64,000 nucleotides of DNA, taken from Didymella arachidicola. Taxonomy: Eukaryota; Ascomycota; Dothideomycetes; Pleosporales; Didymellaceae. The translations under genes were made by a program, and so were the position numbers. Where the stretch lies: the NCBI GenBank assembly GCA_016630955.3, contig CM049997.1, forward strand, positions 620,001 to 684,000, read 5' to 3'. Shown piece by piece: positions 1 to 9,622 of the stretch; the stretch's first letter is position 1, and every line of letters starts with the position of its first letter. The notes under the pieces were generated by a model that worked only from the letters and a program-made list of their open reading frames with translations, did no database searches and was not told the origin of the DNA.

Positions 1-97
1 TGCGCACGCTGCCCATTCACAACCCCTCGTTGATGTAAACACCCAGCTGAGACACCAACGCTTACATGACATTGTCTTCCACTATCCAACTCCCCGC

Positions 98-876
98 TCA
101 CGAACCACCCAGCACTTTCACCACCGCAGGCCGTCGCTGAGCCCGCGCCAACCAGCTACGCAGATAGAACCGCGACGACATCTCCTCGGTATACCCGAGC
201 TCTGTCACCAGCAGCTGGAACCACGGGATGTGGAACACGTCGATCAGACTGTAGTTCTGCTCCAGTCAGCATCTGACGGATCGTAAGGCAAAGAATACTC
301 GCCTTGCCCGCGAGCCAGCTCTGCTTCTCCAGCACGCCCTCGTAGTAGTCCAATACGCGGAGTAGCTCAGTCTCATGACGCGCTACGGCGTCGGAATCTG
401 TGCACTGATCTGTCGTCCTAGTCGAGTCAATGGGCGTTCAGGTAGTCTCGAACATATATAATGTACTTATTTAATATCAGCGCCGCAACGCTGGGCTCGA
501 AATACGCATACTCGACGCTCGCCGCCTGCTCGAACGCGCCGAGCTGCTGCGTATCAGTCGGCAGGCTCAGAGCCGCCGGGTTGATCTGGTACTTGTGCGC
601 GAGGAAGCGGCAGATGGCGCGGGCCTCGAAGAGCGTGCAGCCATCGACGTCCACGACGGGGGTTTTGTCCGAGAGCTGGCGCGACTGCAGCAATCCGGGG
701 AACTGCGCGGAGGCGTGAGCGTGGACCTGCGGGGGGTCCTGTCGCGGGCTTACCTTGACGTCATTGGAGATCAGATCAATGGGCTTGACAGAGTACTCCA
801 GACCCAGTTCTTCAAGCATCAACAGCACGATCTGCGTCCAAGTGGAGTTTGGTGCGCCGAAGAGCGTTATAGGCAT
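98..876 (-). CDS. glutathione S-transferase-like protein
   Basis: Likely a soluble glutathione transferase that conjugates glutathione to electrophiles. The N-terminus (MPITLFGAPNSTWTQ) and the KTPVVDVDGCTLFEARAIC stretch match the thioredoxin-like GST_N domain with its TPVV cis-proline and E-A/S-R glutathione-binding site. The C-terminal helical domain ends with SLIDVFHIPWFQ and a stop at 98-100. My model has two introns. One is at 405-453, and one is a GC-AG intron at 257-302 whose removal joins LAGK to NYSLIDVF in frame. A 69-nt stop-free segment starting GTAAGC, just after the DVK codons, could be a further in-frame intron; with it the protein is 227 aa, without it 204. It lies downstream, on the same strand, of a regulator and two FAD hydroxylases, which fits a role in aromatic or xenobiotic metabolism (inference). 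The family call is firm and the exon borders are moderate. Confidence 0.75.
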
Positions 877-1340
877 TTTCTCGCTTGGAGCCTGGTCCTG
901 GGATTGGCATGGCTGTTTTCAGACCGACGATGCGACTTTGTAGTTTTGCCATAGCTCGAAGGTTCGCTTATCCAGCGCAGGTACCGTAGCATGTTGCGAT
1001 GCTCGGCTGAAAATTTCCGCCAATTTCGAATCAGGAGTGTGATCAGTAACTGTAATGGAGCTCCGCCCAAACTGGAGGGAGGCTTGACCACCTATAGTAG
1101 CTCGAATACCCCACTGGGTTTCGCGCCGAAACATCGGCTCCACATCGGTCGTACCGCCGGATCGTACATGAACGTAAAAGCTGCGACAGTTCCTCGAGAC
1201 GAGCAGCAAGACCTAGAATTCAACACACTATCTGAGACGCGCTCGACTAGAAGGAACAGAATTTGACATACATGGTCGGTATTGGTAACATGCAGCAGAG
1301 GATCCGGTTTTGTATTATCTAGTCGAGATACGGTTATATT
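877..1340. other. intergenic, no supported gene
   Basis: This gap lies between the GST start codon and the stop codon of the upstream regulator. It contains a 96-codon open frame on the minus strand (919-1209) with no family features that I recognise. It would form the GST promoter region. I see no RNA gene or repeat here. Confidence 0.5.
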
Positions 1341-4080
1341 TCATGCCGCAACTTCGCTGGCCTCGAGCCGCTTCAAGATATGCAGATAAGCTTGGCTCAC
1401 TCCCCAGCATTTCAAGGAATTCATCGCAGCGGCTGACTCGGACAACAACGTCCTTGTCCCCTGAGGACTCAGCAGGTCCGTAATGCCTGGTAAACGTATT
1501 TTGCTGCGACCAGCAAGTACCCACTGACCCACATCGACATCGTTCGGATTTACGAAGCTTGTGACACCAGGCGATGTCTCAAAACCTGTCGAGCTGCTCT
1601 CATCGAAAAGACGAGCGTATAGCCACAAGGTCAGGACAGCTCTAAGCAGGTAAACAGGGATAGCGTAGTGGGTGGCGTGGTTGTTGCGAACGGTTTCGAG
1701 TAGCCGTGCAGCATAGTAGACTGTCGTTCGGCCATGCGCGGAGCATTCCTTCCACTTCTGTGCTATGGCAGTAAGCTCACGATCATCCAGGCGGTGGTAA
1801 ATCTGTCGCAGAGCAGCCACTGTGAGATCGGTGGCCGGAGCATGACAGGTCATCAGCGCAGCGAGGCATAGAACTTTGTTCGTGAGCGATGCCTTCATGT
1901 CGTCCAAAGACTCAGGCTCTCGCTGAGAGTCTATGACATGCAAGATGCTCTCCAACGCCTCCCGTGCTAGTGTGCGGTCTGGAAGTGTCCTGGTCTTGTA
2001 GCAATGGAATGAATGTCGCGGGCTCGTTTGTTCCATGAGTTCGGACAGGATGACCTGCCTACCCAAGGTCCCTGTCTTACACCAAGCAGATTTCCATGTT
2101 TCGTTCAAGCAAGTCTCTGTGAGTGTTTGATTGCGACCTGAGCCTCGCAGGCGTTAGCGAACGATGATTGGAAGAGGAGATTGCGATTGTGTACTGACCG
2201 AAACCAGGAGGGTATTGAGCCCAACTCTCTGCGCTGCTTGCGCTCCATCTGTCTTCGGTCTGAGGGAGGGTGTTGCGAAGCTCACAAGGATCCATTATGC
2301 TGGTCAGATTGAAATGGGCACGATACGAGTAATCCAAGAGCTACAAGAATATCAGTACTGGTGCATAACGTATGCTAACGAGCTCTTACCCAGACAGAAA
2401 ACCCCGTTCTTCGTCGTTCTTCGTCAACAACCCACAGTCGCCAAGCTTGCTCAAGTGGTAGCTGGAGTTTGGCGATCCGGTCGTGGGGCAGGACGTCCTC
2501 AAACAATCCCTTTCGGCGAGCAACTGCTATGGAGACTGATTGTATGACTTCAGCAATCTCTAGCTCTCGTCTATCTCCAGAGTGCGACATAGCCAAGTTG
2601 TTCAGCACGATGACCTGAGTCATCCAAACTGTACGGCTTAGTTGATTTACCTTCTCGCACTGTGCTATGTTACCAACTGAATCGCTAGCGAGTTCCTGTG
2701 TACTGACCTGGGAGTTCGCCCGTCGTCGTACGAGCTCATGTATGTTCTGAGCGAAGCCTTTTGCGTTTTTTAATTTGGAGAACTGTGCACCTATCCCTGC
2801 GACGCACAAAACAAGTAAAGGGTTAACATCTGGCAACAGGAAGGTCGGCTTATGCAGAATAGGAAAGACAGGATGAAAGTGTTCGAAGTACAATTGGATC
2901 CAAGCGTTGAGTATGGGCTGAGACGGGATGTTGATATTCGTGAAAGGGGAAAGGTGTGGACCCCGTTGCTCCTCTTCTGCGAGCTGAATAATTGCGTGCA
3001 CTTTCTCGACACCAAGAGGCTGAACGTGAGCAAAGTTCTCCAGCTCAGCATCTACAATGGAGGCCGGATCGATTTCGGGGAAGTGCAGCGGTGCGTTCTG
3101 CTCAGCTTGAGTAGCTTGATATTGTCGAACCTCGACTCCGTCTCGGTCAAGGACAGGGTCATGCACACGGCCGTATAACTCTGCAATGTCAGGGACTTGT
3201 GTTGAAGGAGGTGCGATACTTCCGACATGTGCAGGTGGCCCCGAGGTTGTGTTCACACCGCTTATGTTCACGCTACCTGTGTCCATACCACCTGTGTTTT
3301 GGAGGATGTCAAATTCTTGATCCAATTCAAACGATATTGGCCACAAGTAAGGATCAAGGCTACCTGTCATCCAACCGAGATCGTCGAAATCGGTCTGAAA
3401 TCCAAATACGCTAGGTGCATTGAAGACATCGGAACTGTTGCTGTACAGCATCGTATCATTAGACCCAAGCAGATGCTTGGTGTCAATCGGGAGGGACTGC
3501 TCAGGAGGAGGGATTGCCGGAGGCTGTGCTTGAGCATTTGCGATAAACGGTGACGCCTGTACCGTTGCTTGAATCTGGGGAGCTGAAGTCTGCTGCCCTT
3601 CACTAACACCGCTCGCTCCTGGTTCGGTATGTGCGCCGATACGCTGGACTAAGCGCTTAGCTGATTGGTCATTGCTTAGTTGGGCTTTTGATTTCCGCTT
3701 TTTAGGCTCTTCATAATAGCAGTGGTTGCTTGAGATAGTGCATTTCTCGCACGGTAATTGGCCGTCACATCTGATCTTGGATGTGCTGCAACGCTTGCAG
3801 GCTCGAGAAACACGTTGCCGTTCCACGGGTTTGGAGGACACCAACTGGGTAGTCGGATCGACATGAGTAGAGCTGTGGTGACGAGCAAGGCTGTCAATCC
3901 TTCCAAAAGTCTGCATCAGGTCAATCATCGCGAACATTCTCGCTGTACCAAGCAACTCACGTGTCCGCAGACCGAACATTGGAACGGTCTTTCTTTAGTA
4001 TGCGTACGAAGATGACGCAAATAATGCTCACGTCGCTGAAAAGTTGCTTCGCATTGATCGCACGTCAAATGTTCGGGCAT
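1341..4080 (-). CDS. C2H2 + Zn2Cys6 dual zinc-finger transcription factor
   Basis: Nuclear sequence-specific regulator. Four exons encode about 859 aa, with introns at 3911-3960, 2341-2389 and 2138-2198. Two N-terminal C2H2 fingers are visible: C7, C10, H23, H27, then C35, C38, H51, H56. They are followed directly by a Zn2Cys6 binuclear cluster (C78-x2-C-x6-C-x5-C-x2-C-x6-C104) and a basic KKRKSK stretch. The middle is Q/P-rich. The C-terminal half contains the fungal_trans (PF04082-type) middle homology region, including FHPVFPILHKPTF and WRLWVVDEERRRTGF. The first intron falls inside the second C2H2 finger, so a model that starts at the first long open frame loses both fingers. The combination of C2H2 and Zn2Cys6 is a known fungal architecture. 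The neighbouring FAD hydroxylases and GST on the same strand suggest a pathway-specific role, which is inference. Confidence 0.85.
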
Positions 4081-4229
4081 AGTGGATGGATAATGTCAGG
4101 GCGGTTACGAAAGAAGGAGGAAGAGGAAAGGTGCCAATCGGAGCTGAAGGGGAATGAACCAAGAACGTCCAAGCTTCGCCGCTGCTTCACCCCGATCCCA
4201 CTAACGCCGCACCTCCAGACTCGTCTCAT

Positions 4230-4299
4230 ATCAAGTTCAGCTGCGATCGCATCAAGTTCAGCTGCGATCGCATCAAGTTCAGCTGCGATCGCATCAAGT
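4230..4299. repeat. 21-bp tandem repeat, three copies plus partial
   Basis: Three identical 21-bp units at 4230-4250, 4251-4271 and 4272-4292 are followed by 7 bases of a fourth. Each unit holds a CAGCTG palindrome and a GCGATCGC palindrome. The array lies about 150 bp upstream of the dual zinc-finger gene start and about 230 bp past the hydroxylase stop, so it sits in the likely promoter of the regulator. A minus-strand open frame across it (repeating ELDAIAA) is a consequence of the 21-bp period, not evidence of a gene. Confidence 0.9.
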
Positions 4300-4528
4300 G
4301 AAGCGCGACCATTGGAGCTGAGCTTCAAACCGAATTCGGGTGGATACACCATGACAGATGACGGAGTGGATCATGTTCCGCAGTCAACAGCCAGACCATT
4401 GATGTCCAAGCGGTCACGGAATTCCTGCCTTCCGACGCGCACCATCATAGGCATCTGCCAGAACAACAAGGCGAAGTCACTATCCTGAGTTGCGTTTTGC
4501 GATTTTTTTTATTGGTTCATATCATTCG

Positions 4529-6393
4529 CTACAATGACGTGTGGGAAACACCCAATAGTCGGCTCAACGCGTCGTTGAGAGCGTCCAGATGGCTTCCTTC
4601 GCGTTGTGTCTCCGCCCTCCACGCAATGAAACCATCTGGCCGCACGAGCAACGCTTCACCACTTGCCAGCTTAGCTTTCTTTCTCAGTATACCCTCTGCA
4701 TCCTGGAATGGGGTGGATGATTCGTGCAGCTCGTATACATCGATGTTCAGGGCAGTCACTGATTTTGCAGCTCGGAACCACGACGAGTTAGGTTCCGTGG
4801 CCACCAATACCAGATTCTGCTTGATCAGATCAAGAGTGGACAGAGCTTTGTCGGCAGATGTAATCTTAACATGCGGGAAACGAGTGCCTGCTGATGCTGA
4901 AGGCGATGCGGGGTTTTCAAACGGCTTCTCGAGTTGGGAACCCTCGGCAAGAATCACGGCACCCTTAGGATAGGCATATCCTAATTCGACGATCAGGTTA
5001 GTTTCCTCAGAAACACGAGGCTGCACACGTTCGACCCTGTTGTAGAACCGCGCTGTCGCCTGATCGACAGCAAAGGCGTCCACGGGTTGACGCTCGACGG
5101 TGTAGCTGTCGAGAAGTGAATGAGATGCCTGCCCTTTCAGTACAAAGGCTAACTTCCACGCCAAGTTATGGGCATCCTTTCGGATGATATTAGCAGATGA
5201 TACACTGGACAATGTTTTCAAGACTTACACCGATACCCGTGTTCCCTCCAAGACCTCCGGTTGGAGGCATCGTGTGCGCAGCATCGCCAGCGATGAAAAC
5301 GCGCCCTCCGTGCGACTGCAACCGGTCCGCAACACGGGAGGACATTGTCCAGTACGAGACTGATTCCACCTTCAAGGTAGCATCGTCTGGCAAGCCACTG
5401 ATATTTTGTATGTATTGGCGCGCCTGCTCTGGTGTGACGCTCCCTGGAGGGAAATCTTTACGCCCTCCAGCTCTGTCGATCATGGCAATGCCAGCTTGGC
5501 CCTGGTTCTCGAGACGAAATCCTGAGCTGACATCGGGATTGTTCACGTACATGACCCCGTAGATCGATCGAGTTCCCAGGTAAGGGCTCATGTTTCCAGC
5601 CACTCGAATGCTGAGGCTGTTGCGGAGCGTGCCGGGTCCATCGAAGCTGATGCCCTCCTTCTTTCTGGTGCTGCTTCTGTACCCATCGCAAGCGACAAGA
5701 TACTTCGCCCTGTACTTCTTGAGCTCTTTAGTCTTAAGATCTTGGACCACGACCAGCACGCCGTTCTCATCCTCCTCATAGTGGACGACCAGCTGTCCCC
5801 ACTTTTGCGTACAGCCAAACTTGGGTCCATTGGCGCGCAGGAGCGGCTCAAACATCGCCTGCGTAATCCAGAGCCAGGTGCACGGGGTAACGTCTGCGAC
5901 TTCTTTCGGATCATTATCCTGCACACGTGCGAGCGTCTTGCCTCCCACCAGGTTCTCTACGACCAGCATTCCTGCATCGATATCAAACTCTTTCCCGCTC
6001 TGGTCACGGGCTAGCTGCTCGAGGTCTAGCTGACGCAGGATTTCGCTGGTGCGGTAGTTCAAGCCAGCTGCTCTTGGGTGCGTGCCGGATGGGGGATGAC
6101 GGTCGAAAGAAACACTCTTGATTCTGGAAGTGTAAGCAAGCAGTGCCTTATAACAGCAGGATGTGTTCGTGCCCGTGATATCCAAGAAGGAGCCCCGTCA
6201 TCATACCGACCATGCTGGAGCCGATGATGATGACGGGCCATTCTTCAGCCTCGAGAGCGATGTTGGAATGATCGAAGTCGCCGAAGTTTGTATCTTTGGT
6301 ATCATCATCGAAGGCCTTTGGAGGCATGCCTCCAGCATTTATGTTTGTCTTTGTATTCTCGGTGCTGACCATAGCTGTTTGGTTCGGTTGCAA
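4529..6393 (-). CDS. FAD-dependent aromatic-ring hydroxylase (PheA/TfdB-type)
   Basis: Class A flavoprotein monooxygenase (PF01494), expected to hydroxylate a phenolic or polyketide ring using NAD(P)H and O2. Three exons encode about 587 aa, with introns at 6124-6172 (apparent GC-AG) and 5177-5228. Features in order are a Rossmann FAD motif near residue 55 (VIIIGSSMVGMMTG, whose central glycine is replaced by serine), the middle motif VACDGYRSSTRK, and the FAD ribityl-binding motif GRVFIAGDAAHTMPPTGGLG followed by DAHNLAWKLA. The C-terminal portion resembles the thioredoxin-like extension of phenol hydroxylases. The first ATG adds about 50 residues before the FAD motif; the ATG at codon 8 is an alternative. 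The downstream regulator, the GST and the upstream hydroxylase fragment suggest a catabolic or specialised-metabolism block. The substrate is unknown. Confidence 0.85.
6124..6172 (-). other. probable GC-AG intron in the hydroxylase gene
   Basis: No GT donor exists where the reading frame must jump between LLLGYHG and IKSVSFDRH. Removing the 49-nt segment that begins GCACGA and ends CCAG restores the FAD-motif reading frame exactly. The donor context (GG before GC) is weaker than the usual AG|GCAAGT. Confidence 0.55.
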
Positions 6394-6903
6394 GATTCAG
6401 TTCAGGCACGAAGGGAAAAGTCTCAGATTCTGAAGGCTCAAATCATGCGGGCACATCGACCTCCATATATACTTTCAATGACTACAGCAGACGCCTTGTC
6501 GTGCTGGACATCTGGGGAAGAGAGTCCTGATGGTCGGGCCGAGGCGCCCACACCTCCCCCCGAGAAGCCTCATCTCTAACGCTTGGTAATACGCGATCGG
6601 AACTTAACAAAGCGCCGAACCACATTCGGCTGAACTACTGACGTCCATGCCACACAGCAACATCAATAACATCAACACTTCAGATCACTTTTATTGACTT
6701 GGTCAGAAATAATCCCGTCCTCCAGGCCGCAAGTAACGCGTTCGCCTTCCTCTACATCGCGCATTTCAGGCGGAGCCGGATCTGACCATTTGCAAACTCC
6801 ACTAGGCACGATCGAGGTATGAGAGCAAAGAAGATAAACTTTACATTGTAAAAGCTACTCCATTCACACACAGCTACAGCCGACCAGCCTGGTCGTCTTG
6901 GCG
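6394..6903. other. intergenic between two FAD hydroxylase genes
   Basis: About 0.5 kb with no supported gene. It holds the promoter of the downstream hydroxylase and the 3' flank of the truncated hydroxylase. No repeat or RNA gene was seen. Confidence 0.5.
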
Positions 6904-7675
6904 TCAAAGCGTCAAACTGTCAACACGACCACGCTGCAGCCGACTCTGCGACAAGGCCTGCTCCGCATCTCTCACAGGATATGAATCCCACGCGAACAGC
7001 CACATGTTCTGCGGCATATCTGCCCCGGGTACATACTTGTGCAAATCCCCCATGACCTTCTCGCACCGTTCATTGCCGACCCTAGACATGAACAAGATGG
7101 TGACGGCCTGTTTGTATCGGATCTCATTGTACATGCGCAGCTTCTTCTCAATTTGCGCGGGCTTGGCGTCTGCCGTGAACAGAGCCCCTATCGCTGCTGC
7201 ATCTTCAAAAGCTTGCGCGCCGCCCTGCCCTTGGTCTATGACACATCGATCAGCATGCAACAGATTCTATCAGCGGGAATTGCTTACTTGGTAGAGTAGG
7301 GTGCGCTGCGTCGCCGATTAGACACAACCTGCCGCGATGGAACACGGTTGGAGGATCTCGGGATGCCAAACTCCACAGCTTCACGTCCTCTGCCAAGCGG
7401 CATAACTCTCCGAGCTCGTCACTGAAGCCCTCTGCCTGCTTCATGAGCTCGTCTTTGCTACCAGAGCTGTGCCACGAGGACTCTTCAACGGCCGTGTTTC
7501 CCTCTGGATACATGAGCGCGCAGTTGAGAAGCTTGCCAGAACGACAGGGGTAAATGACGAGGCGCCATGTTCCCGAGAGAAAGCCATGGTAGGACGTCAG
7601 GCCAATTCGATCAATCAGGGCTTTTGCAAGCGGACTGCGCTCGGCTTTGTCGGTGGTCCCCCACGGACACTCTCC
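6904..7675 (-). pseudogene. 5'-truncated salicylate-hydroxylase-like FAD monooxygenase
   Basis: The C-terminal half of a salicylate hydroxylase-type FAD monooxygenase. The frame runs from about 7675 through GLTSYHGFLSGTWRLVIYP and the FAD motif GRLCLIGDAAHPTLP. A normal 52-nt intron follows (7236-7287, joining LPN to QGQGGAQAFEDAAA), and the frame ends at the stop at 6904. Upstream, a +1-frame stretch reads DGADVNYMRRVSVG, which resembles the GADG motif. It is out of frame with the rest, and no GxGxxG dinucleotide-binding N-terminus is visible up to 8.4 kb. The gene therefore appears to have lost roughly its first half and to carry a frame disruption near 7640-7680. An unrecognised small intron could explain the frame jump but not the missing N-terminus. 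Foldback repeats lie about 0.7 kb upstream. Confidence 0.65.
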
Positions 7676-8302
7676 TCATGTAATTGACGTCAGCTCCATC
7701 TGCGCATGAATCCAGAACCAGCGCAATCATGCAGCATGCCAACGGGTCTGCACACCAATGACTTGGCAAGCGGATCCTTCCGCGCGCATCATTCGATGGT
7801 AGCAGCGGACGACGCGCAAAAGTCGGCGGACAGCATGCTCCGAGGAGAGCGAGCTTGGGTATGATGTACTGTGGTTACTGTAGTAGAAGGCATAAAGATT
7901 GTGGGTGGGTCTTGGACGGGCTTGTGGACACCTGGGCATACCCACATATAGGAATTTTGATAGCTTGTAGTTTGACGGACAGCCTATGGGTCAGCTACTT
8001 TATTGGATAGAAGGAATAGGCAATAAGCTGTGTTTCAGCCTGCACCCCTGGACACCGCTCCCCACCTACTATTGTTGAACCCCGTGGAGTTGAGAATGGG
8101 TGGCACAGGGAGACAAGAGCATAAGAGCATAGAGTATATTGCTTAAGAGAGAACAGAGTAATCGCTGCTGTTCTCAGCGATTCTCTCGCGCTTTCTATAT
8201 GCTCTAGCCTCTACGTGACTAGTTTGTCCTGACAGAGGCACACCTGCCCTGGGTCCTGACAACAATACTTATGCCCTCTGCCACAGTACAGACATACCAT
8301 GT

Positions 8303-8391
8303 AAGTTTTGTGAGTGGAGATCGCAAGCAGGGGTAAAGCTATAAAAGTTACGTTACTTGTGGCGCTACTTTAGGACCCACTCACAAACCTT
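8303..8391. repeat. imperfect 15-bp inverted repeat
   Basis: Arms at 8303-8317 and 8377-8391 pair at 14 of 15 positions (AAGTTTTGTGAGTGG against CCACTCACAAACCTT). They are flanked by two similar copies of a short CTTATGCC...CCACAGTAC sequence. The structure lies directly before the larger perfect inverted repeat at 8408-8529 and may be part of the same element. Confidence 0.6.
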
Positions 8392-8407
8392 ATGCCAGTA
8401 ACCACAG

Positions 8408-8529
8408 TACAAGAGGGGTGCATGAATGAGTGAGAAAAGAAGGGCCGGTGTCGATCGTAGAACAACCAACAAGGGCCGTTCCATGTAGGTTCACCTCATA
8501 TTCTCACTCATTCATGCACCCCTCTTGTA
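8408..8529. repeat. perfect 29-bp inverted repeat (foldback element)
   Basis: Arms at 8408-8436 and 8501-8529 are exact reverse complements over 29 bp and enclose 64 bp. The arms begin TACAAGAGGGG and end CCCCTCTTGTA, so the termini carry TA. The size and symmetry suggest a small non-autonomous foldback or MITE-type insertion, or its remnant. No coding capacity. Confidence 0.8.
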
Positions 8530-8885
8530 TATGCTGGATAGGTACGCACGCTGGTTCCGGTGGGGTCCGGTCATCGACCCTCCGACTTCGATCTGGTCGA
8601 TACAGCGACTGTGTCGCGGACGGACGCATCGCCGTGTCAAGAGGTTTGAAAAGAGAGTTGTAGATAGTCGCTGTTGAGGCGATTTGCTTGGAGAGGTGGT
8701 GGTTAATCTGTTTCCACACGTGGGAATTCGCCTGACCAGGTCGTCCACAACCACGCCTTTAGTAGAAACTATTCGAGAAAGCAAGTCTCTTGCAAAAACA
8801 GACTCATACACAGAGCCAAATGCACCCCGCTCAGTCTTGTAGCATGCAACCCACCACACTGGTTATGTGCGGGTGACGGTTAGCA

Positions 8886-9006
8886 CCCATCGGTCGGAAA
8901 TCAAAATCGAAAACCAAAACCCTCAAAACTCATCTATTTCAATGTAATATTGGGGTGTTTTCGATTTTGGATTTCCGACTTTCGATTTTGATTTCCGACC
9001 GATGGG
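8886..9006. repeat. 121-bp MITE-like element with 27-bp terminal inverted repeats
   Basis: The termini at 8886-8912 and 8980-9006 are exact 27-bp reverse complements starting CCCATCGGTCGGAAATC. The interior repeats the CGATTTTG(G)ATTTCCGAC motif once more in direct orientation. The flanks GTTAGCA and CCTAATC continue the pairing imperfectly. The short length, perfect termini and lack of an open frame fit a miniature inverted-repeat transposable element. I could not define a clean target-site duplication. Confidence 0.7.
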
Positions 9007-9622
9007 CCTAATCGTCGCCCGTAGTTGTGCGAGAGCGTCCGTATCTGTCCTTGGACCGGATGTACAGCAAGGCTCTCGGTTATAGCAACCATGCATAAGC
9101 AACAACGAATAGAACCAATTCGAGCATCTGAACAGACGCGATTCTCCGTAGGTCTTCGAATATGGCGTCACCCCGTAGCGCCGATGCTGAAGATTGACGG
9201 TGTGGTCTTTGATCCAAGTGGCACTAAACTTCTGGGCTGTGGTGTGTTCTCGTCGATCTGAGGAGCTTATAGGCACTCGTTCGTCTACCGTGATTTGACC
9301 GAATGTGCTGATGCAGAAGATGTCCGGGCGCGTCGTATGGATGGTGCTGATTTCCCATGCCGCAGCTACGTTGGTGGCATTCTCGTCCTAAGCTCGTTCG
9401 TGGGCCGGTATCTGATCCAAATCAGTCAACATGACTAGAGGAGCATGAGCGAGTGCGGGTTGCTGAACAAAAGGAACATAGTTGTGAAATCTACAGCGTA
9501 TCACTAAGCTAGAGAATTCCAGAAATCGTATTTTGGAAGTAGCTGGCACTGTACAAGATATAGAACACACGCTTCCGCTACTCGTCCCGTCCAACTCCTC
9601 CGGATGCAAAACTACGCCACAT

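Larger units (their letters stand above)
7676..9622. other. gene-poor stretch with inverted repeats
   Basis: Nearly 2 kb between the truncated hydroxylase and the 3' end of cytochrome c1. No convincing coding region is present; short open frames overlap the repeats. Two clear foldback structures are listed separately. The part nearest 9.3-9.6 kb is the 3' flank of cytochrome c1. Confidence 0.6.

Noticed and set aside
919..1209. 96-codon minus-strand frame just upstream of the GST
   Set aside because: The C-terminal half looks faintly protein-like, but I recognise no family and see no upstream exons, so it was not called as a gene.
4230..4299. CRISPR-like direct repeats
   Set aside because: The units are contiguous with no spacers and the genome is eukaryotic, so this is a simple tandem repeat.
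4065..4352. minus-strand frame encoding repeated ELDAIAA heptads
   Set aside because: It arises from the 21-bp period of the tandem DNA repeat and overlaps the first exon of the regulator.
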